DNA of 42,897 nt from Bacteroidota bacterium (GTDB lineage Bacteria; Bacteroidota; Bacteroidia; Sphingobacteriales; Sphingobacteriaceae), in NCBI GenBank assembly GCA_013288235.1, contig JABDCF010000019.1, forward strand, positions 1-42,897, given 5' to 3'. Position numbers and translations under genes: made by a program. This document shows positions 8,369 to 16,800 of the stretch, piece by piece. Numbering within the stretch: position 1 is the first letter of the stretch; each line of letters opens with the position of its first letter. The notes below the pieces were generated by a model. The model worked only from the letters and a program-made list of their open reading frames with translations. It was not told where the DNA came from and did not search any database.

Positions 8369-9300
8369 TCAACAACTGCCTTCATTTTGTTTAACGCTGT
8401 TTTTGCCACAACCAATGCATCTTGTTGATAATATGCTTTGTTAAACAATTCGGCAGAAAGTACCAGCGGGTGGTTATTCCTGCTTAGGATTTGCAGGGTA
8501 CGTTTTAACGGGGCAACGCCATCGCCCGGGTATATCCTGTCGGCATCTGTAATGGTTTGGTAAGGAAAGTTTGCCGGGTAATCATTCATGTGCAATATAT
8601 CAACTGTAATTGGATCCATTAAATGTAAAGTATCCAGTTTCGTTTGACCTTTGTATAAATGAAAAATATCCAAAAGTATTTTTGCCGAAGGGTGTCCGCT
8701 TTGCATGGCGCTGTATAAAACTTCGCTCACGTTGCTTACGTTTTTCATAAAGCCCCACATTTCAAGCTGCGGTACAACGCCGCTTTTGTCGCCAAGTTCA
8801 AGCACAACACGGTAACGTTCGGCAATTGTGTTCAAATCGGGCGCACCCGAGTCAGGCGACCCTTTGCCGGTTGCCGCTATCCGTTTGCAGCCAAGTTCGG
8901 CAAGTACGCCCATTTCGCGTTTCATGTTTTCAATGCCTGCCTTTCGCGCGGTTTTATCGTCAACTATCCATTCGTTAAAGCTAATACTGTCCTCAACCGT
9001 TAAACCCAGGCCGTCGAGATGTCTTTTGGCTTCTTTGATGGTGCCACCGCCGGTCAAGTATTCCTGTAATGAATCTACCCATATCTCAACAGAACGAAAG
9101 CCTGCTGCTGAGGCAGTTTCCAATTCTTTAACAAAACCAAGCTTATGGCCGCGGATAGTTGCCATGTTAAGGCAAAAGGTAAACTGCGGCTTTTTCAAAG
9201 ACTTTGCTACAGCGTCTTCTGTCCTAAATGCCAAAGCTGCTCCCGAAGAAACTCCGATTAATTGCAATGCTTTGCGACGGTTAATTGTTGATTTTGACAT
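8359..9300 (-). CDS. Tat-exported sugar phosphate isomerase/epimerase family protein (TIM barrel)
   Basis: 313 residues. The N-terminus has a twin-arginine signal (NRRKALQLIGVSSGAALAF), so the folded protein is exported. The rest is a xylose isomerase-like TIM barrel, shown by VEIWVDS, QLEMWGF, LLDIFHLYKG, ILHMNDYPA and VLSAELFN, where Glu, Asp/His and Glu side chains would hold a divalent metal. Proteins of this type act as epimerases or isomerases on sugars or keto-sugars; the substrate here cannot be read from sequence. A DUF1080 (3-keto-disaccharide hydrolase-like) gene lies about 1.7 kb away, which hints at keto-glycoside breakdown, but the two are not in one operon. Confidence 0.9.
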   Translation of the reverse strand: MSKSTINRRKALQLIGVSSGAALAFRTEDAVAKSLKKPQFTFCLNMATIRGHKLGFVKELETASAAGFRSVEIWVDSLQEYLTGGGTIKEAKRHLDGLGLTVEDSISFNEWIVDDKTARKAGIENMKREMGVLAELGCKRIAATGKGSPDSGAPDLNTIAERYRVVLELGDKSGVVPQLEMWGFMKNVSNVSEVLYSAMQSGHPSAKILLDIFHLYKGQTKLDTLHLMDPITVDILHMNDYPANFPYQTITDADRIYPGDGVAPLKRTLQILSRNNHPLVLSAELFNKAYYQQDALVVAKTALNKMKAVVDQL

Positions 9301-9378
9301 ATTTGATCATGAAACGGCCTGATAGGAAATTATATTAACAGGGTGAATATACATATTCCTTATCTCGTGCCGCTTTCA

Positions 9379-9415
9379 ATTCGTGACATTCGAATAAATT
9401 TGTGAAAGTTCGTGC
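9379..9415. repeat. Short TTCGTG-type repeat stretch
   Basis: The spacer between the TIM-barrel gene and the acetyltransferase holds imperfect repeats of a TTCGTGA-like unit (ATTCGTGACATTCG, then TTTGTGAAAGTTCGTG). It looks like the short AT-rich repeats seen at other spacers of this window, but no second copy of this particular unit was seen here. Confidence 0.3.
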
Positions 9416-9420
9416 TTCTT

Positions 9421-9870
9421 TCATTTTAGCTGGTAAACAAACCAAAGAACATCGGCTTCGGCCTCACCGCCGGTTGCCCGGTATAATTTCATTGCCGGCT
9501 TATTATCACTTGTAGTGCCAACATACATTTCCTTCATTCCTTTACTTATACCAATTTCTTTTAAAAAACCGATCAGCGCTTTTGCGACACCCTTTTTTCT
9601 GTATCCCGGTTTAATAGCAATCTCATACAAAAACATTTCCTTTATCTCTGCTTTATACATCTCTAACTCATAGGCAGTTAAGCCACCTACCAGCAAGTCA
9701 TCCTGTAAAGCAACAAGCACATGAAAACTATCTTTTAAAAGCAACGCCTCCACGTATTTATCTGATGGGATCAATGGATCTGCAACATCATCATCCACTT
9801 GAAAAAACCAGAATAGTTGCTTTGCCAGTTCAAAATCAGCAGGCCCAAGTTTTTTAATGGTGAAGTGCAT
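9421..9870 (-). CDS. GNAT acetyltransferase, AAC(3)-I-like
   Basis: About 149 residues from ATG 9870 (an upstream in-frame start at 9906 would overlap the PhyH-like gene by 23 bp). The protein reads MHFTIKKLGP, then LVGGLTAYELEMY, then YEIAIKPGYRKKGVAKALI with the acetyl-CoA loop. The layout closely follows aminoglycoside 3-N-acetyltransferases of the AAC(3)-I type, including GALAAY-like, YDLAV-like and late VLWFVYQL segments. That similarity is from memory of the family; whether it acts on aminoglycosides is not shown. It lies 13 bp downstream of the PhyH-like gene, so the two probably share a transcript. Confidence 0.85.
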   Translation of the reverse strand: MHFTIKKLGPADFELAKQLFWFFQVDDDVADPLIPSDKYVEALLLKDSFHVLVALQDDLLVGGLTAYELEMYKAEIKEMFLYEIAIKPGYRKKGVAKALIGFLKEIGISKGMKEMYVGTTSDNKPAMKLYRATGGEAEADVLWFVYQLK

Positions 9871-9883
9871 CTGTTGTTCGCTT

Positions 9884-10909
9884 TTATACCCACTCCCTGT
9901 CGTCATTTTTGTCGGCAGGCGCGTAATTTATATATTGTACAAATCTCGGCAGGGTTGCGGTGTTTGGACTGCTGCCATGAGGGAGTGCCTGGTGCCATAT
10001 AATAAAGTCGCCGGCATTGGCTGCTATTGGCTTAGGGCCTAAAGCGTACAAGTTTTGCATGCGTGGGTTTGTGTCCTCGGGCAAACTGTTAAGCCAATGC
10101 TCAACCTTGTGCTGAAAACCCGGCACCAGCGTAAAAGCGCCTTGGTTTTCGGCGGTGTCGGCCAGGTATAATATGCCCTGGGTGCCGAAGGGGATAGGCG
10201 TTTTTATGCTCACATCCCAATGCAGTCTTGGGCCTTGGAATTGAGTTTTAAGCGTTTCCGGTGGGTTGAACCCAACCCTGTCGGTATTTACCCAAATGTC
10301 TGCACGCTGCCATAATTGCTCAAAGGCGCGCTGTATTTTTGGCGACCTGCGGTTTTGTTCAAGCAACGGGTGCTGAAAAAGCTGCACCATGATCCCTTGT
10401 TTTGAAGGATGATCATTATACCATGTGGAGCTATCATAACGATCTATTTCCAGGTGCTTACAAATAGCTTCAACCGTTTGGCCGGCATCTTCATTATTTA
10501 TTGCATTTCTCACTATAATATAACCGTTTTGCTCCCAAAAATCAAGGTCATCACTGGTCAGCACGTCATCCAGTTCATTGGTGTCGCCCTTAGCATTATC
10601 ACCAGTAAATAACCTGTTGAACTTGCTTACCTTTTCTGCATCGGGTAAACCGCTAACATCTATTATCCAGTTTTCAAATTCTTCAAACGAAGGCGTTTCC
10701 TGATACACATACACCATGGTTTGTTCCAGCCCAAGCCCAAGTACAGTGAGTAAAGTGGTATCCGTTGTCCATTCTTCCTGCATTGATCCTTGCGCAAGCT
10801 TGCCATCCCTTTTTAAAATTGATTTATTCCAGTAACGCTTTAGGTGCATTACCTGTAGTTTACCGGTTTCGGTGGATGGTGGCAGTTGTTCTGTTACGGT
10901 CGCTGACAT
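9884..10909 (-). CDS. Phytanoyl-CoA dioxygenase (PhyH) family protein
   Basis: 341 residues. The Fe(II)/2-oxoglutarate site is visible: His230 and Asp232 in LHWDV, a distal His311 in LPHGSSPN and Arg322 in LPRFVQYI, which would bind 2-oxoglutarate. It should hydroxylate or otherwise oxidise a small molecule in the cytoplasm; no signal peptide is present. The N-terminal 100 residues before DDLDFWEQNGYIIV are an extension without recognisable domain. It is transcribed away from the DUF1080 gene, sharing a 124-bp AT-rich spacer, and is followed 13 bp later by the AAC(3)-I-like gene. The substrate is unknown. Confidence 0.9.
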   Translation of the reverse strand: MSATVTEQLPPSTETGKLQVMHLKRYWNKSILKRDGKLAQGSMQEEWTTDTTLLTVLGLGLEQTMVYVYQETPSFEEFENWIIDVSGLPDAEKVSKFNRLFTGDNAKGDTNELDDVLTSDDLDFWEQNGYIIVRNAINNEDAGQTVEAICKHLEIDRYDSSTWYNDHPSKQGIMVQLFQHPLLEQNRRSPKIQRAFEQLWQRADIWVNTDRVGFNPPETLKTQFQGPRLHWDVSIKTPIPFGTQGILYLADTAENQGAFTLVPGFQHKVEHWLNSLPEDTNPRMQNLYALGPKPIAANAGDFIIWHQALPHGSSPNTATLPRFVQYINYAPADKNDDREWV

Positions 10910-11033
10910 TGGATGCAGTTTTTAAGCCTTTTTGTTTAGATATGCCATAAAAGTAATTAAAGTAAAACTTATGTATGAAATTGAACAATATATTTTATGC
11001 ATTTTTGATAAAAAGAAATATTAAACAGAGACT

Positions 11034-12020
11034 ATGAAGAACTCACCCAATTGCCGTAATAAGTTATTTTCTAATTTTTTTCGGACTCAAATTATTTTGT
11101 TGCTGATCATTTTTTCGACGATAAAGACTTCAGCTATCCAAACTGAGCAAACAAAAGATCCAGATGTGATCGGGCGTTGGGATATTACCATGAATAAAGA
11201 TGGCAAAAGCCAGCCATCATGGTTAGAAGTGCAAAAGTCAGGTACGCATACCCTAATCGGCCGTTTTTGCTATGCTTTTGGCAGCGCGCGGCCAATTTCG
11301 GAAGTTAAAGTTAACGATGGTAAATACAGTTTTTCCATCCCACCGCAATGGGAGCAGGGAAACCGGAATATGGACTTTGAATTTGAAGTAAGCGGCAACG
11401 ATATAAAAGGCACAATGGCTTATACCGATGGCAATAGCTATAATTTTACCGGTGTGCGTGCCCCTTTGATGGCCAGGACCAAACCACCGGTTTGGGGGGC
11501 GCCAGTCAGGCTATTTAATGGCAAAAACCTTAGTGGCTGGCATACCGATGGCAAAAATCAGTGGATAGTGCAGGATGGTATTTTAAAAAGCCCCCATTCG
11601 GGTTCCAATCTGCTTACGGATAAAACTTTTGCCGATTTTAAGCTACATGTTGAATTCAGGTATTCGCAGGGGAGCAACAGCGGGGTTTACCTGCGCGGCC
11701 GGTACGAATGCCAGATCATTGATACCAAAAGCGGGCCGCCGGAGCCAATAAATAACCAATTCAGTTCTATCTATGGCTTTTTGCCCCCCAATAAAATGAT
11801 GGCCAAAAACCCCGGCGAGTGGCAAACTTATGATATTACCCTCGTGGGCAGGTTAGTAACCGTTGTAGCTAACGGGAGAACAGTAATATGCAACGCCGAA
11901 ATCCCCGGTATCACAGGCGGGGCCATCGACAGCAAAGAAGGCGAACCCGGACCAATACTGTTCCAGGGTGACCATGGGCCTATTGATTTCAGGAATATTG
12001 TGATTACGCCTGCAAAATAG
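11034..12020 (+). CDS. DUF1080 (3-keto-disaccharide hydrolase-like) secreted protein
   Basis: 328 residues with a basic N-terminus and hydrophobic segment (residues 15-36) that act as signal peptide or anchor. Residues about 45-145 form a small beta domain (VIGRWDITMNKDG, LIGRFCYAFGSARP). Residues about 155-328 are the DUF1080 jelly-roll: LFNGKNLSGWH, WIVQDGILKSP, LHVEFRYSQGSNSGVYLRG, then the closing GPIDFRNIVI. DUF1080 proteins are lectin-like and some hydrolyse 3-keto-glycosides. The extra N-terminal beta domain is common in family members that act alone. The promoter region is shared with the divergent PhyH-like gene. Confidence 0.92.
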   Translation: MKNSPNCRNKLFSNFFRTQIILLLIIFSTIKTSAIQTEQTKDPDVIGRWDITMNKDGKSQPSWLEVQKSGTHTLIGRFCYAFGSARPISEVKVNDGKYSFSIPPQWEQGNRNMDFEFEVSGNDIKGTMAYTDGNSYNFTGVRAPLMARTKPPVWGAPVRLFNGKNLSGWHTDGKNQWIVQDGILKSPHSGSNLLTDKTFADFKLHVEFRYSQGSNSGVYLRGRYECQIIDTKSGPPEPINNQFSSIYGFLPPNKMMAKNPGEWQTYDITLVGRLVTVVANGRTVICNAEIPGITGGAIDSKEGEPGPILFQGDHGPIDFRNIVITPAK

Positions 12021-12259
12021 TTAATGTCTTGTTTCAATTATAGACCTGATTTTCTGTTTTTTTAATTCTTGCATATTAATATTTCGTAACAGGTTCCGTA
12101 CATATACCTTGATGAATTAACACACAGTTCAAATGGTTTAACATATAATTTAATTATAATATAATAGACTAAAAAAACTATATTATTTGAGGAAAAAGAG
12201 GGGAAGTATATATTATTGTTTTGTACATTTAAATGATTTGATAACCGAAGATCCTCATC

Positions 12260-12604
12260 TTGAACAATTTGGAAGATACTATAGTCAGATATTTAGGGCA
12301 AACAGAAATATTGTTAAAACAAACTTCTGGAGGCCTTAGGGCTTATGTTACGCCCCTGGTATTTCAATTAAACAAGCTAAAAAAAGTTTCACCAGAGTTA
12401 CTCAACGATTCCAGGGGGCAATCCATTTTCACGTTAATCGACTTATATTTAATTTCATTAAGCAAAGTAGAAATTAATGAAGATGAGCTATTTGTACAAC
12501 TACTGTTGTTTAATATTGAAAGTGTGTTGATTATAAGGAAACAGGAAAAATTGGAACATATATACAGTCATACTTCATTCAAATTCAATTTTGGAAAAAA
12601 TTAA
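12260..12604 (+). CDS. Hypothetical small helical protein (TTG start, doubtful)
   Basis: 114 codons open from TTG 12260; there is no ATG in the frame and a stop lies just upstream at 12242. The predicted protein is rich in Leu, Ile and Lys and would be mainly helical (ETEILL-like and LFVQLLLFNIESVLII segments). I recognise no family. It is flanked by AT-rich DNA with no clear operon partner. It could be a real small gene with an unusual start, the tail of a decayed gene, or a chance frame. Confidence 0.4.
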   Translation: MNNLEDTIVRYLGQTEILLKQTSGGLRAYVTPLVFQLNKLKKVSPELLNDSRGQSIFTLIDLYLISLSKVEINEDELFVQLLLFNIESVLIIRKQEKLEHIYSHTSFKFNFGKN

Positions 12605-12805
12605 TTGTAAATAGTTTCATCTTCGACTTTAAGTTACACAGCAAAATTTATTCTCCTGGAAAACATCTTCATCTTTGGGCGTTCGGCAACAAATGCAGGA
12701 GGAAGAAAAATATTAAATTTCCAACAAAAAACCCCGTTTTTCTGTAACCTCACCATTTTATTTACTACCTGATTATCAGGAACATAATATCAAAAATACT
12801 AAAAA

Positions 12806-12827
12806 GTGTGAACCCTGTGTAAACCCT
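12806..12827. repeat. Tandem 11-bp repeat
   Basis: GTGTGAACCCT is followed directly by GTGTAAACCCT. The period of 11 bp would place both copies on one face of the helix, as in a two-site protein-binding element. It lies about 175 bp upstream of the metallophosphoesterase start. Function is unknown. Confidence 0.4.
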
Positions 12828-12988
12828 CTTTTTGTTCTATCATATTGGGTGTAGTTTTTTCCGGGCGAGTCAGTCTGTGTTTGTCCCGGTTATTTACAAT
12901 ATCGGTTTCCATTTCACCCATTTAAAATGTTTTTTACACACAATCGTCATCCAAGCAGATGCCGTTCTGAATAATTAGCGGCTTAACG

Positions 12989-12996
12989 TACTTTTG
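12989..12996 (+). promoter_or_regulatory. Bacteroidota -7 element (TACTTTTG) next to ATG 13002
   Basis: Exact TAnnTTTG match with only 5 bases between its last G and the ATG. If used, transcription would begin at or within a few bases of the start codon, giving a nearly leaderless mRNA. No convincing -33 TTTG is visible. Confidence 0.5.
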
Positions 12997-13001
12997 TAAA
13001 A

Positions 13002-14180
13002 ATGATAAAAAGACTTCCGTTTATTTTACTGGCATGGATACTTGCCGATATATACTTCTTCAGGGCTGTTGAAACACTAACAAACAACGAATTTATTTTA
13101 TGGGCATACTGGCTGGTTGATCTGCTAATCGCTGCTGGTTTTATATCCCTGATAGTGCGGCGCAGCACTAACCGGCCGCCGGGGAACAGCATAGCCTTGC
13201 TAATGGGTTTAACCCTATTGGTTTTTGTGCCCAAGATATTGGCATTGCCTGTTTTGCTACTGGAGGATATTACTCGTTTGTTCCGGCATTTCCCGCCGCC
13301 TGCTGTTTGGGTAAGCCAAATGGCCGTATGTATCGCTGCGTTTGTATTTGTTAGTTTATTATATGGAATGACGGGTGGACGGCACCGCTATAAAGTCCAT
13401 AGGCTCACTTTAAAGTTTGATGACCTGCCCGATGCGTTTGACGGTTTTACAATAACGCAGTTGTCCGACATCCATGCGGGCAGCTTCACCAGTCGCAAGG
13501 GCGTTGAAAAGGGCATAACGTTGGTTAACAAGCAAAACAGCGACCTGTTGCTATTCACCGGCGACCTGGTGAACAATAAGGCCAGTGAAATGGCGCCATG
13601 GATGGAAACTTTTGGGAAACTTAAAGCGCCTTTTGGTAAATACTCGGTTTTGGGCAACCATGATTATGGCGACTATACCAGTTGGGAAAGCGATACCGCG
13701 AAAGCCCAAAACCTAGTGCGCCTAAAAGAAGTGCATAAAGAGCTCGGCTTTAAATTATTGTTGAATAATGCTGTTCAAATAAAGAAAGACAGCGCGGCCA
13801 TCGCGCTGATAGGGGTTGAAAATTGGGGAAAAGGCGGTTTTCATAAATACGGAAGCTTAACCAAGGCCGCTGCAAATGTTGCCGATGACGAGTTTAAGAT
13901 ACTAATGTCGCACGACCCCTCACACTGGGAAGCTAAAACCCTTGAAAACAGCAAGCACATCAACCTTGCACTGGCCGGGCATACACACGGCATGCAGTTC
14001 GGTATAGAATTATTTGGCTTTCAATGGAGCCCCGTTAAATATGTTTACCCGCAATGGGCAGGCCTTTATCAGCGGGACGGGAAATACCTGTATGTTAACC
14101 GGGGTTTTGGCTTTTTAGGGTTTAAAGGGAGGCTTGGTATATGGCCAGAGATAACGGTGATTACGTTGAAGAAAAGATGA
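13002..14180 (+). CDS. Membrane-anchored metallophosphoesterase
   Basis: 392 residues. The first ~125 hold about four transmembrane helices (for example FILLAWILADIYFF and the AVCIAAFVFVSLLY segment). The calcineurin-like domain follows with all five metal motifs: SDIH (Asp156, His158), FTGDLV, LGNHD, MSHDP and GHTHG (His327, His329). It would hydrolyse a phosphoester or diester using two metals; the catalytic side may face cytoplasm or periplasm. The domain layout matches YkuE/YaeI-like enzymes, some of which act on lipid phosphates; the substrate is not shown. It stands alone, followed by a 179-bp spacer and a convergent gene. Confidence 0.93.
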   Translation: MIKRLPFILLAWILADIYFFRAVETLTNNEFILWAYWLVDLLIAAGFISLIVRRSTNRPPGNSIALLMGLTLLVFVPKILALPVLLLEDITRLFRHFPPPAVWVSQMAVCIAAFVFVSLLYGMTGGRHRYKVHRLTLKFDDLPDAFDGFTITQLSDIHAGSFTSRKGVEKGITLVNKQNSDLLLFTGDLVNNKASEMAPWMETFGKLKAPFGKYSVLGNHDYGDYTSWESDTAKAQNLVRLKEVHKELGFKLLLNNAVQIKKDSAAIALIGVENWGKGGFHKYGSLTKAAANVADDEFKILMSHDPSHWEAKTLENSKHINLALAGHTHGMQFGIELFGFQWSPVKYVYPQWAGLYQRDGKYLYVNRGFGFLGFKGRLGIWPEITVITLKKR

Positions 14181-14238
14181 GGCTTAAAAAGTAACCATCA
14201 CTGTAAGCTATTTTTTAAATATCAAATTTGCAAGGTTT

Positions 14239-14313
14239 ATGAATATTGATGGCGGAGTGGAATCTGTGGTTATTACCGATAATTACGGGCACAAACGGAT
14301 TATACCATTGTAA
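14239..14313 (+). other. Possible micro-ORF (24 codons) coupled to a second of 16 codons
   Basis: ATG 14239 opens MNIDGGVESVVITDNYGH plus six residues and ends in TAA. The final A of that stop is also the first base of an ATG (TAATG) for a 16-codon frame, MKAKKLLFFYARNIKL, ending at 14363. Upstream the frame is open to 14188. It may be the relic of a gene end or chance; no family recognised. Confidence 0.2.
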
Positions 14314-14359
14314 TGAAAGCAAAGAAATTGTTGTTTTTTTATGCGCGGAATATTAAACT

Positions 14360-15847
14360 TTAAGCATCTACACTTAAGTTTTTCCCTGTCTTATCGCCGG
14401 TATCTTTCTTAGCATCAGCGGAATCACAAGCATAACCAAATAAACACCTGTCTTTTATCATTTCAGCTACTTCGGCAGGCACATATTTTTCCCAGCCTTC
14501 CTCGCCTTGCTTTATCATTTGCAGTACGATGTCGGTTTGTATATGCAGGTTATTTTCGTTGTAATGCCTGATGTCTTCAATTTTATTATTGGCTATCAGG
14601 TAGCGGTAAAGGTCGATAAGGTGTGGCGGCGGCGAAAACTTAAGGCAGTTCAATATTACCCCATCGCGCAGGGTAGGGTAGATAAACAGTTTTACCTTGC
14701 GACTGAATAAAGTAGCAAATGACTCCAGGATGCCCCCCGGAAGGTCCTTGTAATGTTCTTCTGAAAAGATATATTCCAGGTTAGGGTACCCCAAAACCAT
14801 CGCCAGCTTTAATTTAGTGATCTTTGACAGATAGGCCACCAGTTTATAATATTCGTGAAAGTTAGAGATAAGTACGGTTTGCCCTAATGAACAAAGAATA
14901 TCAACCCGGTCGAGGAAATCTTTTTCGTCAATTTCGGCACTTTCATCGGCGTTCCGTTCCTTCAGCGACTGCAGCGTGAGTTCCGCAATCACAATAACAT
15001 TGTTTTTGTCGACATCAGGCTCCTGCATAAACTGTTTAACGCCGGTTTTAAGCATATCCAGGTGTACATTGATGATTGGACGGAACCTGCCGCGTATTAC
15101 AACTGCGTGTTTTTTGTGCAATACTTCTGATGGCTGCTGGTTTTTACCATCAGGGCCGAAAACGGCAGCATCCGAAAATCCATATTTTACCAGGTGCAGG
15201 CTCATCAACCGGTTATCTACCTTACTAAAATTAGGGCCTTCAAAGCGGATCATATCAATTTGGATACGGTCTTTTGACAGCTCATCCATCAGCGAAAGCA
15301 AAAATACAGGCGGATATTCATTGTAATAAAAGCAGGCATACATCAGGTTAACCCCTAATATGCCTACAGCCTGCTGCTGCAAATTATTATCGTTATCCAA
15401 TAATTTTACATGCAACACCACATCATTAAAGGCTCCATTTGGCTCCAGTTGGAAACGTACGCCCATCCAGCCATGTCCATCGTTAGTTTTTTGGTAATTA
15501 AGGGCTGAAACCGTATCAGAAAAAGCAAAGAAAGTTGTTGTACTGCCACGCTGTTCGGCAAGCCGCTCGATCAGCAGGCCATACTCATGATCCAACATTG
15601 ATATCAGCCGTTGCTCGCTTACATACCGGCGTACCTGTTGTATGCCATAAATTGCATCAGAAAAAGTCATGTCATAAGCCGACATGGTTTTGGCTATAGT
15701 GCCCGACGACGCACCCGCTTTAAAAAAATTGGCGGCAACATCCTGGCCTGCGCCAATTTCAGCAAATGAGCCGTAAATTTTAGGGTCAAGATTTATTGCA
15801 AGCGCCTTTTGTTTTGTTCCAATATTTGTATTGTTAATGGTAGTCAT
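14360..15847 (-). CDS. Conserved cytoplasmic protein of unknown function (often misnamed in databases)
   Basis: 495 residues without signal peptide or membrane segment. It begins with the strongly conserved block LDPKIYGSFAEIGAGQDVAA and then GTIAKTMSAYDMTFSDAIYG. I recall this family from Bacteroidota and cyanobacteria, where it carries inconsistent names such as TonB-dependent receptor or nicotinate-nucleotide adenylyltransferase; nothing in this sequence supports either activity. The middle contains MIRFEGPNFSKVDNRLMSLHLVKYG and LISNFHEYYKLVAYLS, and the C-terminus has CLFGYACDSADAKKD. It is monocistronic between a convergent metallophosphoesterase and a minus-strand DsrE-like gene. A housekeeping role is likely from conservation, but its activity is unknown to me. 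Confidence 0.88.
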   Translation of the reverse strand: MTTINNTNIGTKQKALAINLDPKIYGSFAEIGAGQDVAANFFKAGASSGTIAKTMSAYDMTFSDAIYGIQQVRRYVSEQRLISMLDHEYGLLIERLAEQRGSTTTFFAFSDTVSALNYQKTNDGHGWMGVRFQLEPNGAFNDVVLHVKLLDNDNNLQQQAVGILGVNLMYACFYYNEYPPVFLLSLMDELSKDRIQIDMIRFEGPNFSKVDNRLMSLHLVKYGFSDAAVFGPDGKNQQPSEVLHKKHAVVIRGRFRPIINVHLDMLKTGVKQFMQEPDVDKNNVIVIAELTLQSLKERNADESAEIDEKDFLDRVDILCSLGQTVLISNFHEYYKLVAYLSKITKLKLAMVLGYPNLEYIFSEEHYKDLPGGILESFATLFSRKVKLFIYPTLRDGVILNCLKFSPPPHLIDLYRYLIANNKIEDIRHYNENNLHIQTDIVLQMIKQGEEGWEKYVPAEVAEMIKDRCLFGYACDSADAKKDTGDKTGKNLSVDA

Positions 15848-16005
15848 GCGCCTTTATTTATAGTTAACTGTAGCCGTTATTGTCACCCGGTAAGACGGCA
15901 CAAAAATACGGTTTTTTTGAGAACGGTACAGGAAGATTTGAAAAAGGCGGCTAACGAAAGTATCAACATTTATGGGAAATGTTGGCATATCTAATCGAAG
16001 CCTTT

Positions 16006-16689
16006 TTACCCTGCAAAACAATAAGCGCAACCGTGCTCCTGCGCACGGCCAACTGCCCATACGCCGGCGGGTACTGTTTGTATGCCCGGCAACACGCCAG
16101 CCAGTAATTCTTTTTCTATATCAGCCGCGTTCAGCTTCATTTGGGCGGCTATTTTACTGCTGTATGCATGTATGGCCATAGCACATACGCAAACCATTAC
16201 ACCGCGTTTTTGCAGCTTATCTATCGCCCAGTCGTCCATTGAAAGGTCGCCAGACTTGGGATGCCAGTAGATATTACGTAACGAAGGCACTTTTGTGGCG
16301 GCATCATCAACCTTAACCATTTCACCCAATTTATATTTTGCCCATAAAGCGTCAGGCATGGCCATAACAATAGCTTCATGGCGTAATACCAGCACTACGC
16401 CAAGATCATTATCAGGTGTGCCGGTTTCGTTGTTTGTTTTTAAAAACACCCAACTCCAGGCCAATGGAAATGAGTCGTGCGGGCGGGTGGCATCATATAC
16501 AATCCGGTGTTTGCCTTTTACCTGGTCAAACCATTGGTCGGCAGTGTTGCCTGCGGTTTGTGGTGCAACTGTTTTTGAAAATGCCTTTACAGGCGCGGCT
16601 ACGCTTGCCAGGCCGAGCGCAGCGATGCCGCCTGCAAGTTTTTGCAAAAACCCCCGGCGGGCCGTTGTGGTTTTGGTATTATCTTCCAT
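16006..16689 (-). CDS. Tat-exported DsrE/DsrF-like protein with C-terminal CxxC
   Basis: 227 residues with a twin-arginine signal (ARRGFLQKLAGG, then a hydrophobic stretch to about residue 40). The mature part fits a DsrE/DsrF-like fold: a strand VVLVLRHEAIVMAM, a helix region, KRGVMVCVCAMAIHAYSS, and AGVLPGIQTVPAGVWAVGRAQ. It carries two Cys clusters, CVC at the expected DsrE position and CAYC four residues from the end. Such proteins can carry sulfur or bind metal; neither is shown here. Export in folded form suggests a cofactor or early folding. No operon partner is evident; the DinB gene is 111 bp away on the same strand. Confidence 0.82.
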   Translation of the reverse strand: MEDNTKTTTARRGFLQKLAGGIAALGLASVAAPVKAFSKTVAPQTAGNTADQWFDQVKGKHRIVYDATRPHDSFPLAWSWVFLKTNNETGTPDNDLGVVLVLRHEAIVMAMPDALWAKYKLGEMVKVDDAATKVPSLRNIYWHPKSGDLSMDDWAIDKLQKRGVMVCVCAMAIHAYSSKIAAQMKLNAADIEKELLAGVLPGIQTVPAGVWAVGRAQEHGCAYCFAG

Positions 16690-16800
16690 TGTATAAAGTT
16701 CTAAAATATGAAGGTCGTATATTTTTATTATATAATATCCAATCTTTTATAGAACTTTTAAAGATACTTGCCATTTTTAAAACGCGGGGGCAAGAAGATA

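Larger units (their letters stand above)
12605..13001. other. Gene-free AT-rich stretch
   Basis: About 400 bp without a supported gene. It contains one tandem 11-bp repeat (12806-12827), a weak CCGGG/CCCGG pairing near 12859-12892 and, at its end, a TAnnTTTG motif next to the start of the metallophosphoesterase gene. The 239 bp before 12260 are even more AT-rich and show nothing I can name. Confidence 0.6.

Noticed and set aside
9421-9870. Acetyltransferase as an acquired resistance gene
   Set aside because: There is no integron, insertion sequence or change in composition next to it; similarity alone does not show resistance.
12859-12892. CCGGG/CCCGG pair as a terminator
   Set aside because: Only five base pairs around a long loop and no proper T-run.
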